Below, piece by piece: positions 29,971 through 40,800 of a DNA stretch of 64,000 nucleotides (position 1 is its first letter; each line of letters begins with the position of its first letter). Location: the NCBI RefSeq assembly GCF_900091515.1, contig NZ_LT607410.1, positions 4,154,001-4,218,000 of the forward strand, read 5' to 3'. The position numbers and the translations under genes are program-made. The DNA comes from Micromonospora purpureochromogenes. GTDB taxonomy: Bacteria > Actinomycetota > Actinomycetes > Mycobacteriales > Micromonosporaceae. The notes under the pieces are model-generated. The model saw nothing but the letters and a program-made list of their open reading frames with translations, had not been told where the DNA came from and searched no databases.

Positions 29971-30807
29971 ATGCCTACATTCACCACGCCAGGACCCATC
30001 GTCGCCACCGTTGTTGTCGCCGGTGCTCAGGTACGGGTCACCGCGAGCGACCGGACCGACACCCTGGTGCTGGTCGAACCCATCGACAAGGCGAGCCGGT
30101 CGGACGTCAAGGTGGCCGACAAGACCAAGGTCGACTTCACCGGCGATCAACTGTCGGTCAAGACGACCGCCTCCGGGGACAAGAACGGTTCGGTCGCCAT
30201 CACGATCGACCTGCCCGCCGGCTCCAGCCTGGTCGCGTACCTGGCGCACTCGGATGTGCACGCCGACGGCTCACTGGGAGAGTGCGAGCTGCACATGGCA
30301 GCGGGTCGGGTCCAGCTCGATCGCATCAACGCGCTGCAGGCGAACATCGCGGCCGGTGAGGTCACGATCGGCCACATCGCCGCGCGCGCCACCATCGACG
30401 GCAGCACGTTCACACTGCGGATCAGCGAGGTCGAGGACACCGTCAAGCTCTCGAACTCGGGCGGGCAGATCTGGATCGGCCACGCATCGGCCGACCTCGA
30501 CCTCACCAGTGGCAGCGGCGGTTTCGACATCGACCGCGCCGACGGCAGCGTCACCGCCAGGACAGGCGACGGCGCCATTCGGATCGGCCGGTTGACCCGC
30601 GGTCGGGCAGAGCTGTCGAACCACTCAGGGAACATCGAGGTCGGCATCAGCGAGGGCACCGCTGTCACGGTGGACGCCAACAGCAAGCGCGGGTCGGTGC
30701 GCAACTCCGTACCGCCGCAGGAAAACCCTGGCACGTCCGACGACAAGGTCACGGTCCACGCCCGCACGCGGCACGGCGACATCACCATCCAACGCGTAGC
30801 AAGCTGA
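29971..30807 (+). CDS. DUF4097 beta-strand repeat protein
   Basis: A 278-residue protein with no signal peptide, dominated by short beta repeats (SGGQIWIGHASADLDLTSG, then ITARTGDGAIRIGRL-type repeats), as in DUF4097 proteins. A GAGGAG site precedes the ATG. It follows the DrrAB genes and ends 15 bp before the convergent SARP-type regulator. Its link to transport is only positional. Confidence 0.8.
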   Translation: MPTFTTPGPIVATVVVAGAQVRVTASDRTDTLVLVEPIDKASRSDVKVADKTKVDFTGDQLSVKTTASGDKNGSVAITIDLPAGSSLVAYLAHSDVHADGSLGECELHMAAGRVQLDRINALQANIAAGEVTIGHIAARATIDGSTFTLRISEVEDTVKLSNSGGQIWIGHASADLDLTSGSGGFDIDRADGSVTARTGDGAIRIGRLTRGRAELSNHSGNIEVGISEGTAVTVDANSKRGSVRNSVPPQENPGTSDDKVTVHARTRHGDITIQRVAS

Positions 30808-30822
30808 CGGGGCCTGCCACGT

Positions 30823-33800
30823 TCAGGAGGCGAGCGTGACCGTGACCAACTGAGACCAGCTCGTCTGCGTGCCTTCCCGAGCCGCCTCGGCGAACCGTGT
30901 GTCGCCGAGGCGGCTCCGCGCGGCCTGCTCGATCCGGGCCACATCCGGGTGGGAACGATGCGGCAGTCCGCGCACGCCGGTGCTCGCCGCGAGCAGCCGC
31001 GTGGCCTGCTCGTACTCTTCGCTACGCAGTGCCAGGTCCGCGACCCCGACGAGGACCTGCGCGATCAAGGGTGCGTGCCCCGCCTCGGAGGCCGCCCGGC
31101 AGGCCGCCGCGTGGTGCGTACGGGCCTCGCTGAGATCGTCGGCAAGGTAGCCGAGCAGGTCGTGGGTCACCGCGCGAACGTTTGCCTGCTCCGCGTCGTT
31201 GCCCAGCATGGTTGTCGCGACACCGAGTTGCTGGTACGCCTCCTCGGCGTTGCCGCGCCAGCGGGCGAGTTCCGCCTTCAGCAGGGCCAGCTCGGCCAGG
31301 GCATCCGGCCAGGTGACCCGTTCCGCGCACTGTTGCGCCTCGGCTATCGCAGCCGCGCTGGCGTCCTCATCGCCCAGCAGCCAGTACAGCTGCGCCTGTC
31401 GCGACCGCAGGCGGATGACGTCCTCGATGGCACCGACCTCGGTGACGACCGCGATCGCCTGTTCGTAGTGCGCGCACGCACCGGCGAACTCGCCGCGCGT
31501 GGCGATGCGCTCCGCCAGCTCGCTCAGGGCGATCGAGATCCCATACCTTTCGCCGAGTGCCCGAAACTCGGCGAGCGCCATCTCGAGATACCCATCCGCA
31601 TCCCGCCCGCCCTGGCCGAGCATGATCCGCATCTTGCCGAGGTGGAACCGGGCAAGTGCGCGTACCCAGGGGTCCTCGTCGTCCAGCAATGGTTCCCATG
31701 CGGACAGGAACGCGTCCGGCGCCTGCAACATGCGTTCCAGCGGGACGACCAACCCCAGCAGCGGGTTGCGGGACCGACTGCGCTGGCTGAACCGGTATGC
31801 CTTGTGGATCCACTCCGCGGCGTGGTGTTCGTCGCCCCGCCCGGAGCTCGCGAACAGCACAACGAGCGCATACACGGTGGCCCGGATCTCATCGGTCACC
31901 TCGCCGGGAGTCTTGGTGGCCGCGATGATCAGCTCGAAGCCTTCGGCCTTGTGCCCGCCGAGCCACCAGTACCAGCCGGCGCCCGCCGCGAGCCGCATCG
32001 CCGCGTGCGCCTCGCCGGCCGCGAGCGCACCACGCATCGCCGAACCGATGTTGTCGTGCTCGGCCTCGAGCGTGGCGAGCCATTCCAGCTGCTCGGCGCG
32101 GCGCAGATGCGGCTCCGCGGTCTCGGCGAGTTGGGTGAAGTGGGCGAGATGCGCATGGCGCGCCAGGTCCGATTCCCCCGCCTCGGCGAGACGCTGCTGG
32201 GCGTACTCCTTGATCGTGCCGAGCATCCGGTAGCGCGGTGCGCCCTCGCCCTCGGTGAGCAGCAGCGATTTCTCGGCCAGCGCGGTGAGCAGCTCGAGCA
32301 CCTGGTCCTGTTCGACCGCGTCGCCGGCGCAGACCCGCTCGGCCGCTTCCAGGCTCGCCCCACCCGAGAACACCGAGAGCCGGCGCAGGACCCTCCGTTC
32401 GGCGTCGGTGAGCAACTCCCAGCTCCAGTCGACCACCGCGCGCAGCGTCCGGTGCCGTGGCAACGCGGTACGGCTACCGCCGGTCAGCAGGCGGAACCGG
32501 TCGTCGAGCCGGTGGGCGAGCTGGTCGATGGACATGGTGCGCAACCTGGCCGCGGCCAGTTCGATCGCCAGCGGCATCCCGTCCAGCGCCCGGCAGACGC
32601 GCAGCATCGTCGACAACGTGTGGGCGTCGACCACCAGATCCCTGCGCACCGCGCCCGCCCGGTCCCGCAGCAACCGGACGGCCGGCGCGGACCCGATCTC
32701 GCCGGGGCCGGCGTCCCCCTCCGGCAGGGCCAGTGGCTCGACCAGCCACAGCGCCTCACCGGTGATGCCGAGCGGTTCCCGGCTCGTCGCCATGATCCGC
32801 AGCCGCCGGCACTCCCCGAGCACCCGATGGGCGAACGTCGCCGCCGACCCGATCACGTGCTCGCAGTTGTCCAGAATCAGCAGCGCCTCGCGCTCGCGGA
32901 TCGCGGCGATGAGCCGGTCCGTCGGCTCCACGTTCGGTGCCTCGCCGAGCAGCGCATCCCGCAGGCCGAGCCCGGCGAGCGTCGACTGCGCCACGTCACC
33001 GTCGGCGCCGATGGCGGCGAGCTCCACCAACCAGACCCCGTCCGGCAGGTCGCCGAGCAGCGTGCGCGCGGTTTCCGTGGCCAGCCTGGTCTTCCCCGAT
33101 CCGCCCGGCCCGATCAGGGTGGTGAGCCGATGGTCGGCGACGAGTTCGCGGACCGCGGCGACATCAGCGTCCCTGCCGACGAAGCTGGTCAGCTCGGCAC
33201 GCAGGTTGGTCTTCCGGCTCTCCTCCCGCCGTCCCAACTCGCCCCGCAGCAGCGCGACGTGCAACGCGGACAGCTCCGGTGCGGGGTCGACGCCCAGCGC
33301 GTCGGCCAGGACTTCTCGTGTGCGCTGGTACACGAGCAGCGCCTCGCTGCCGCGACCGGCCGCCACGAGGGCACGCATCAGCGCGGCGACGAGCCGTTCC
33401 CGCACCGGATGCGCGGCCACCAGGTCGGTCAGTTCGGTGACCAGCTCCGCACCGTGGCCGAGGTCGACCTCCGCGTCGAACCGATCCTCCAAGGCCCTCA
33501 GGCGCAGCCCCTCGAGCCGGGTGACCGCCGCGTCGAACGCGGCACTGCCCTGCAGACCGACGTCCTGCATGGCCGCACCGCGCCACAGGGCGAGGGCCTC
33601 GCGCAGCAGTCGTACCCGCCGTGGGTGGTCGTCATCGCGGACGTGGCCGGCGGCGACGAGGCGTTCGAACCGCACGGCGTCGACGGCGTCGGGTTCCACC
33701 GTCAACCGGTAGCCGTCCGGCTGCCCCTCGACCGACCCATCCGGCAGCGCCTTACGCAGCCGGGACACCAGGCGGTGCAGGGCGTTCGTCGCGTCGGCGG

Positions 33801-33966
33801 GCGGATGTTCACCCCAGATCCAGTCGACCAGCGTCGCCTTCGGCACCACCCGACCAGGTTCCAGCGCGAGAGCGATCAACAGCCCGCGCAGCCGCGCGCC
33901 CGGCACGTCGGCGAAGGCCCCGTCGTCCGTGCGAACCTCGAACGACCCGAGCATCCCGATCTGCAC
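30823..33966 (-). CDS. SARP/AfsR-type regulator: wHTH-BTAD-NB-ARC-TPR
   Basis: About 1047 residues. An OmpR-like winged helix (about 1-90; starts VQIGMLGSFEV) leads to a BTAD domain (about 95-240), an NB-ARC-like ATPase with P-loop GPGGSGKTRL (about 287) and LLILDNCEH (about 363), and a long C-terminal TPR-like helical region. Such proteins activate secondary-metabolite or export genes. GTG 33966 is chosen because family proteins begin near the QIGML segment; ATG 34005 gives 13 extra residues. It is convergent with the DUF4097 gene. The GTGTCAG repeats at 28035-28075 are a candidate target. Confidence 0.88.
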   Translation of the reverse strand: MQIGMLGSFEVRTDDGAFADVPGARLRGLLIALALEPGRVVPKATLVDWIWGEHPPADATNALHRLVSRLRKALPDGSVEGQPDGYRLTVEPDAVDAVRFERLVAAGHVRDDDHPRRVRLLREALALWRGAAMQDVGLQGSAAFDAAVTRLEGLRLRALEDRFDAEVDLGHGAELVTELTDLVAAHPVRERLVAALMRALVAAGRGSEALLVYQRTREVLADALGVDPAPELSALHVALLRGELGRREESRKTNLRAELTSFVGRDADVAAVRELVADHRLTTLIGPGGSGKTRLATETARTLLGDLPDGVWLVELAAIGADGDVAQSTLAGLGLRDALLGEAPNVEPTDRLIAAIREREALLILDNCEHVIGSAATFAHRVLGECRRLRIMATSREPLGITGEALWLVEPLALPEGDAGPGEIGSAPAVRLLRDRAGAVRRDLVVDAHTLSTMLRVCRALDGMPLAIELAAARLRTMSIDQLAHRLDDRFRLLTGGSRTALPRHRTLRAVVDWSWELLTDAERRVLRRLSVFSGGASLEAAERVCAGDAVEQDQVLELLTALAEKSLLLTEGEGAPRYRMLGTIKEYAQQRLAEAGESDLARHAHLAHFTQLAETAEPHLRRAEQLEWLATLEAEHDNIGSAMRGALAAGEAHAAMRLAAGAGWYWWLGGHKAEGFELIIAATKTPGEVTDEIRATVYALVVLFASSGRGDEHHAAEWIHKAYRFSQRSRSRNPLLGLVVPLERMLQAPDAFLSAWEPLLDDEDPWVRALARFHLGKMRIMLGQGGRDADGYLEMALAEFRALGERYGISIALSELAERIATRGEFAGACAHYEQAIAVVTEVGAIEDVIRLRSRQAQLYWLLGDEDASAAAIAEAQQCAERVTWPDALAELALLKAELARWRGNAEEAYQQLGVATTMLGNDAEQANVRAVTHDLLGYLADDLSEARTHHAAACRAASEAGHAPLIAQVLVGVADLALRSEEYEQATRLLAASTGVRGLPHRSHPDVARIEQAARSRLGDTRFAEAAREGTQTSWSQLVTVTLAS

Positions 33967-34157
33967 GCAGCAGATCTTGCCACGGGCGATGAGCGGGCAT
34001 CCCATCGCTGACGCCTACACCCCAGCCAGGCATCGCTGTTTGCAGTCCGTGCGGCTGGACCGGGCGGTGGAGCGGCACAACATGCAGCTGTTCACCCTAG
34101 TCGGCGCCGCCTTGGATCACGCCGCCGGGAGTGATGTCTCCACCGGGTGAAGGCCTC

Positions 34158-37100
34158 TCATCCGGTGCCGATTGCGAAGACGTGCTGCTGCCCCAGGGTG
34201 TTGCTGGGCAGCGTCACCGATTTCACCGTCTTGCCGGCCATGAGGGGGAAGGTGCTGGCGAAGACGTACGTCGTGATCGACTGCCGGCCGTGTCGGGCGC
34301 TGTTGCGGTAGGGGATCTGGGCGGCGACCGTGTTGCCGTGACCGACAGAGCCGCTGCCTCCGACAAGGGTCCAGTCGCTGAAGCCGAGCGTGACTTGTTG
34401 TGTGGTGCCGTCGGTGTAGTTGATTTCGGCGAGGCCAGCTGCTCCGTCCATCCACCCGGTGGAGGCCCCAAGGAGTCCGATCTTGGTTGCCCCGGCCACT
34501 GGCGTCACGTTGATCTGTTGGCCGTCCGCGCGGTAGTTGTCGCGGTCGCCGGCAGCGAGGTTCGGCCAGGTGTAGGTCACGCCGTTGTGGGTGACGGTGG
34601 AGCCGGCGCGCAGCCCGGCGGCTGCGAGGGCCTGACGGGAGTAGCTGTAGCTGGCGCCGTCGACATCGGCGCCGCCGGGGTAGGCGTCGTCACTGATGCC
34701 CGCGTTGTCACGGTGGCCCCCGAAGCCGATGTCGAACACGTGTAGCCGGCCCCCCGAGACACTCGTCGGCAGGGTCATCCCGACCACGGCCTTTGCCGGA
34801 TCGACGGTGAAGGACGCCGAGTAGAGATACGTGGTGATGTTTTCCTTGCCGCCGGCGAGGGCCTGGTTGCGGTATGGCATCGTCGCGACGACGGTGTTGT
34901 CGGGCCGGATGCTGCCTTGGCCGCCGGCCAGGGTCCAGTCGCTGAAGGCGAGGGTTACCTGTTGGGTCGATCCGTCGGCGAAGTGAATCGTTGCGGTGCC
35001 GGCGGCGCCGTCGACGTGGCCCTCGGCGCTGCCGAGCACCCCGATCGTGGTGGCCCCGGGCGGGCTGTGCACGGTCAGGCGTTGGCCTTGGGCGATCACG
35101 TTGTCCGACTGGCCGGGTCGAGCGTTGGGCCAGGTGTAGGTGATGCCGTTTGCGGTCAGCCGGCTTCCCGGAACGATGCCGGCGGCGGCGAGCGCCTCAG
35201 CCGAATAGCTTGACGTCCACTGGTCGTAGTTGCTCTGGCCAAGCGAGCTGTCGGTGCTGCTGCCGGCGTTGTCCGCCGCGGCCACGGCGTTCGTGCCGTA
35301 GGAGGGCGGAGCCCCATCTGCTCCTGCCGCCCAGGCCATGTTCGGCGTGGTGGCCAGGACCAGGTCGATCGTCCCCCCTGCGGTCAAAGCCGTCGGCGGC
35401 AGGTAGGCCTTGTCCCAGCTTGAGCCGTTGTACTGCATCGATTGGATGAACGGCACCGACGCCTGCGCGGCGGGCGCGTTGATCGTGAGGGTCGCGCCGT
35501 TGGGCAGCGTCACAACGGTCTGCGGAAACAGCGGGCTGCCCAGGACGAGGTCAGCGGTGCCCGGCACTGCCGGGTACATACCCAGTGCCGCCCAGACGTA
35601 CCACGATGACATCGAACCGAGATCGTCGTTGCCGGGTAGGCCGTCGGGGGTGTTGCGGAAGAGCTCGGTCTGCACCCGACGTACCACCTGCTGCGTCTTG
35701 TGGGGCTGGCCGGTGTACGCGTACAGCCACGGAGCGCCGAAGCTCGCCTCGTTGCCCATCCAGGCCTCGGAGCCGAGGGCGTCATTCAGGGTGACGAAGT
35801 GAGTGTCGAGGTACTGGTTCATCGCCGCGTCACCGCCCTTGGCGGCGGCGAGGCCGTGCACATTGAACGGAACCATGAGGGTGTACCGCCAGGAGTTGCC
35901 CTCGGCCCAGTCGTCGTAGGAGTTGTCGGTGGGGTCGAACCCGGGACGCCACTCACCCGACTGTCGGCGAGGCTGGATGAACCCGCTCGCGGGGTTCAGA
36001 AGGTGTTGCCAGCCTTGCGCCCGTGACGCGAACCGGGCGTGTGTCGCGGTGTCACCGAGCTGACGCGCGAACGAGGCGAGTGCGAAGTCAGCGCTGTGGT
36101 ACTCCAGCGATGTGGCGGTAGTCCCGTTGTGGTTGCAGCAGCCGTATCCGCCGTCGTCGGGCAGGTAGCCGAGGTTGTCGAGATAGACGGTGCCCGGACG
36201 AGCGTTGCCGGGCCGCGCGGACTGCGCGACCATCGCAGCGAGTGCTTTGCCGGTGTCGAAGTCGCGTGCCCCGAAGGCGAACGCCGAGGCGATGGTCGGA
36301 ACCGCGGGGTCGCCCACCATCATGTACGACTCGTCGTTGGCGACCGACCACTTCGGCAGCCGTCCACTCTGCTCGTAGTCGTTGAGCATTGATCGGACCA
36401 GGTCGCTGGCACGGTCGGGCGCGAGCATCGTCATGAGCTGAATCTGGGACCGGTAGACGTCCCACCCCGAGAAGTTGGCGTACTGGTCGTCCTGCCCGGT
36501 CGGCAGGGTGCGGACCTGCCCGTCGAAGCCCCGGTACTGCCGGTTCGCGTCGCTGAACACGTTGGGGTGCAGTAGCGAGTGGTACATCGCGGTGTAGAAA
36601 ATCTTCTGCTCGTCGGCGGTGCCGCCACCGATCTTCACCCGGCCCAGCAGCTGGTTCCAGGCGGTCCGCGCCGCCGTGCGGACCGTGGCGACGTCCCAGC
36701 TGGTCAGGGTGTCGCGGTTTGCCCGTGCGTTGGCGACACTGATGAAGGAGATGCCGACCTTCGCCTGCACGACGGAGCCGGTCGGGAACGTCAGGGCGAT
36801 GCCGCCGTCGCCGGTGACGAAGGGTCGGGGCGCCCACTTCTGACTGCTCGTGAACGCGCGGTCGAAGCTGACGGCGAAGTACATCGTGTAGTCGTTGTCC
36901 TTGGTACAGAACCTCCCGTCGGTCACTGAACCGGTGATCTCCGTCGAGCTCACGACCGTCGCGGTCGCGTTCGACGCGCCGGCACCCGCACTCGCCTTCA
37001 CCAACAAGGAGGCTGCCGGGCCGGATGGGAAGGTGAATCGGCCCAGTGCCGATCGGACGGACGTGGTCAGCTCGGCGCGCACGCTGTTGGCCAGGTTCAC

Positions 37101-37535
37101 CGAGTAGTAGCCCACCGATGCTGACTCGCCAGTGTGCGAGAAGCCGACCGTGGCGTTGTCCTTGTCGCTCGGAAGCGAACCGGTGACGGGCAGGAACGGA
37201 AGGTTGCCGTAGGCGAAACACCCTGCCCCGCTCATCCTGTTCACGCCGAAGCCAGAGATGGCGGTTGCGGCGTGGTCGTAGCCGCCACCAGGCACTCTCG
37301 GCGCCGTGTCCGGCGCCCACTGCAGCATCCCGAATGGCATGCTCGGCCCCGGCGACGTATTGCCCGCGTTGCCCTCCTGCCCCGGCGCGGCCCGGGTCCC
37401 GACCATCGGATTGACCAGCGCCGCCGGATCCGACACCAGGGAAGCCGCGGCGTGAGCTGGCCGAAGAGGCGCGGGCAGGACGATCGCGGCAGCAACCAGG
37501 GCTGCCGCGAGCACACCTGCGCGGAGCTGTCTCAT
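34158..37535 (-). CDS. Secreted GH92 alpha-mannosidase with duplicated C-terminal domains
   Basis: About 1125 residues. A Sec signal peptide (MRQLRAGVLAAALVAAAIVL...AHAA) precedes a GH92 catalytic region (about 35-760) containing VNPMVGTRAAPGQEGNAGN, FGVNRMSGAGC, FSGWDVYRSQ, GNEASFGAPWLY and GNDDLGSMSSWYVW. GH92 enzymes are exo-acting, calcium-dependent alpha-mannosidases. Two ~180-residue beta-sandwich repeats follow, sharing ALAAAG, TYTWPN, TQQVTL and FSDWTL motifs. ATG 37535 has GAGGAGG about 9 bp upstream. The frame open to 38033 is ignored. It is divergent from the next secreted protein. Confidence 0.9.
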   Translation of the reverse strand: MRQLRAGVLAAALVAAAIVLPAPLRPAHAAASLVSDPAALVNPMVGTRAAPGQEGNAGNTSPGPSMPFGMLQWAPDTAPRVPGGGYDHAATAISGFGVNRMSGAGCFAYGNLPFLPVTGSLPSDKDNATVGFSHTGESASVGYYSVNLANSVRAELTTSVRSALGRFTFPSGPAASLLVKASAGAGASNATATVVSSTEITGSVTDGRFCTKDNDYTMYFAVSFDRAFTSSQKWAPRPFVTGDGGIALTFPTGSVVQAKVGISFISVANARANRDTLTSWDVATVRTAARTAWNQLLGRVKIGGGTADEQKIFYTAMYHSLLHPNVFSDANRQYRGFDGQVRTLPTGQDDQYANFSGWDVYRSQIQLMTMLAPDRASDLVRSMLNDYEQSGRLPKWSVANDESYMMVGDPAVPTIASAFAFGARDFDTGKALAAMVAQSARPGNARPGTVYLDNLGYLPDDGGYGCCNHNGTTATSLEYHSADFALASFARQLGDTATHARFASRAQGWQHLLNPASGFIQPRRQSGEWRPGFDPTDNSYDDWAEGNSWRYTLMVPFNVHGLAAAKGGDAAMNQYLDTHFVTLNDALGSEAWMGNEASFGAPWLYAYTGQPHKTQQVVRRVQTELFRNTPDGLPGNDDLGSMSSWYVWAALGMYPAVPGTADLVLGSPLFPQTVVTLPNGATLTINAPAAQASVPFIQSMQYNGSSWDKAYLPPTALTAGGTIDLVLATTPNMAWAAGADGAPPSYGTNAVAAADNAGSSTDSSLGQSNYDQWTSSYSAEALAAAGIVPGSRLTANGITYTWPNARPGQSDNVIAQGQRLTVHSPPGATTIGVLGSAEGHVDGAAGTATIHFADGSTQQVTLAFSDWTLAGGQGSIRPDNTVVATMPYRNQALAGGKENITTYLYSASFTVDPAKAVVGMTLPTSVSGGRLHVFDIGFGGHRDNAGISDDAYPGGADVDGASYSYSRQALAAAGLRAGSTVTHNGVTYTWPNLAAGDRDNYRADGQQINVTPVAGATKIGLLGASTGWMDGAAGLAEINYTDGTTQQVTLGFSDWTLVGGSGSVGHGNTVAAQIPYRNSARHGRQSITTYVFASTFPLMAGKTVKSVTLPSNTLGQQHVFAIGTG

Positions 37536-37856
37536 AGCGCGTACCTCCTCGTCCACGGCTTCCCCGGCGAGCCGCGATCGAGCAGACGGTACCCCCAAGA
37601 TCCCTACCGCGCTGACCCGTTGTCGCCGCCGAATCCGCACCCCCAGGCACAAGGGGACGTCCGTCCCGTGCAGGCCATGGTCGCGGCCGTCGACCACGAA
37701 GCGGCGTGCCCCCGACGCAGCTCGCCCGAGGACGAAAAGCCGTTGGCTTTCGGGGCAGCCGAGTGAGGCCGCCGCTGATAATGTCCCGCCCCACCGGTGA
37801 TCATCGATCCGTAGTTCATCCCCCCATTCCTCTGCTCTCTTTCGAGAGGTCGCTTG
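37536..37856. other. Divergent control region between two secreted-protein genes
   Basis: No gene is seen in these 321 bp. GATAAT at 37777-37782 is a good -10 candidate for the rightward gene, about 75 bp before its ATG. An inverted repeat CGAAA(A)GCC (37733-37741)/GGCTTTCG (37745-37752) lies just upstream of it. The GH92 ribosome site lies near the left end. Confidence 0.5.
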
Positions 37857-40800
37857 ATGCGCGCATCTTCCAGACCGGCCAGGTCGCTGCGGCGGCTCGC
37901 CGGCGGGCTGTCCGTGGCTCTCGCACTCACCCTCGCTCTTGCCCCCACGCCCGCGGCCGCGGTACCGGCCGGTGGAATGTCGGCGACGGCGCTCAACACG
38001 ATGTTCCAGACGTACGGCGATCAGGGCGGCCACTGGACGGGAGGTGACAACACTGCCTCCGTGGCCCTACCCGACGGGCGGGTCGCGTGGCTCTTCTCGG
38101 ACACGTACCTGGGCACGGTCAACGCGGACGGCACCCGTCCGGCCGGCACGCCGATGGTGAACAACACCCTCGTCGTGCAGGAGAACACGAGCCTGGTGTC
38201 CACCCGCCACGGTGGCTCTGCATCGGCACCGTCCGCCCTGGTCATTCCGACCCAGACCGACCAGTACTTCTGGGCGGCGGACGGCATCGTCGAGGGCGGT
38301 GCCCTCAAGGTGCTCTACAACCGCATGCAGCGCGGTGGGAGCGAGGACAACCTCGACTTCATCCTCAAGGGAACCTCACTGGTGACCTTCGCCCTGCCGG
38401 GACTCACAGTCTCATCCGTCGTGGACCTGCCCGTCGGTGACTCGATCGGCTGGGGCTCGGCGATCCTGGAGGACGGCGGATACACCTACATCTACGGCAC
38501 GTCGTCCGGTGATGGCGGCATGCGCTTCGGACACGTCGCCCGCGCACCCGAAGGAGGCTTCGGTGGCGCGTGGCAGTACTGGACGGGCACCGCCTGGTCG
38601 ACCACGGAATCCTCGGCCGCGCGGCTGCTCAGCGGCGTCGGCACGGCCTATGGCGTCTTCCGGTCGGGGGACAAGTACGTCCTGCTCACCCAGGACAACA
38701 ACCTGGTCTTCAACCCGCAGTTCGTGACCTACACCGCCGACTCACCGACTGGTCCGTTCACCGGGCCGACGCCCCTGTTCGACGCGCCCGAGGCCGAACC
38801 GGGCACTCCGAAGATCGTCTACGACGCCCGTGTCCATCCCGAGCTCGCCACCAGCGGCAAGCTGCTGTTCTCGTACAACGTCAACAGCCTCAACAACGCC
38901 GACAACCTCAGCGACGCCCGGCTGTACCGTCCCCGGTTCATCGAGCTCGCCTGGCCTCGGCCGGTCCCCGACCCGGCGACGCTCCCCGGAGTTCCGCAGG
39001 CGGTCACCGCGACCCCGGACGACAAGGGCGACGTCACACTCACGTGGCAGGCGGTCGCCGGCGCCACCGGCTACCGGTTGCACCGGCGGGACGTGACCGC
39101 CGGCCAAACGCACTTCAGCCGGGAGAGCGCGGTCGCCACCGGGACGTCCGCGAAGATCGGCTTCCTGTACTCCGGGCACACCTACGAATTCCGGGTCAGC
39201 GCCGTCAACACGGCAGGCGAGGGCACGCCGTCGACCACGGTGACCGCGGTGCCCCGGATCGCGCCGCCGCCGGCCCCGGCATCCGTTACGGCGGTCGCCG
39301 ACGATGCCGGCAGCATCACCGTCTCGTGGGATCAGGTGCCTGACGCCTGGGGCTACGACCTGCTCGAGCGTGATCTCACCGCGGGTGACAGTGAGTTCAA
39401 CCTCGCCCTCCGACCCGGCGGCACCGACACCCAGGTCCGGCGGGAGAACCTCGAACACGGTCACCTGTACGAGTTCGCCCTGGTCACCAGGAACGGTGGT
39501 GGCGAGTCACCCCGGTCGGCGACCGCCACGGCGACCGCGCGGTACGCGCTCCCGCCCGCGCCGACCGGTCTGACCGCCACTCCCCGCAGCGACGGCAGCG
39601 TTGCCCTCGCGTGGACGGCGCCGGCCCCTCAGCTGTGGTACATGATCTACCAGCGGGACGTGACGGCCGGCGAGGCGGACTTCACGCAGTTGCCCCTCCC
39701 CGTCGACGGCACCGCGATGACCGCCAACTTCCTGGACCACGGGCACACCTACGAGTGGAAGGTCAGCGCCACCAACCGGGGAGGCGAGGGGCCGGCCAGC
39801 GGCGTGGTTCAGGCCACGTCGACGATGGCGCCGCCGGCTGCCCCGACGAACCTCCGGGCAACCGCGGGAGATGGGAAGGCCACCCTCGTCTGGGACGCGC
39901 CGAGCGACAACGTCTTCTACCACGTCTACCAACGCAACGTCACGACCGGGGAGTCGGAGTTCACCGAACTTCCCCTACCGATCACCGAGTGCTGCACCAT
40001 GACGCCGGAGTTCCTCACCAACAACGAGACCTACGAGTTCAAGGTGGCCGCGAGCAACCAGGGTGGCGAGGGCCCGGCGTCCGCCGCCATCCAGGTCACC
40101 CCGCGGGCGCCGACGCCGGCCAAGGTGACCGGCCTGACGGCGACGCCACAGTCCAACGGCTCGATCCGGCTGCAGTGGACCGGGCCGACGGGCAACTACT
40201 GGTATGACGTCTACCGGCGGGACGTCACCGCCGGCGGTAGCTTCACCAAACTTCCGCTGCCGGTGACGACCTGCTGCACCATGACGGACTCGTTCCTGGT
40301 GCACGGCCACATGTACGCCTACAAGGTCGTTGCCAACAACGGCACCGACGGCCCGGCGAGCGACATCGTCCAGGCGACCAGCAACTACTCGCCGCCGCCG
40401 GCCCCGCAGAACCTGCGCGCGCGGGCGGCTGGTGACGGCAGCGTGGATCTGGACTGGGATCCGGTCGGTCCCAACATCGACTATTGGATCTACCAGCGCG
40501 ACGTGACCGCGGGCCAGACGTCCTTTCAGAAGCTGCCGTTCTCGCTGACCGACAGCGCGTTCAGCGCCGGCCTCCTGGCCAACGGCCACCAATACGAGTT
40601 CAAGGTGAGCGCGGCCAACCAGGGCGGGGAAGGAGCCGCGTCGGCCGCCGTACGCGTCACCGCCCTGGGTGGGCTTCCCGCTCCACCCACCAACCTGAGC
40701 GCGGACGTGGGCAACGCCACGGTGCGCCTGACCTGGACGGCGAGCACTACCTCCGGCGTCTCGTACGACGTCTACCAGCGGGACGTGACGGCCGGGCAGT

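Noticed and set aside
37536..38033. N-terminal extension of the GH92 protein
   Set aside because: It crosses the divergent promoter region and the neighbouring gene's start. The ATG at 37535 has a strong ribosome site and a signal peptide.
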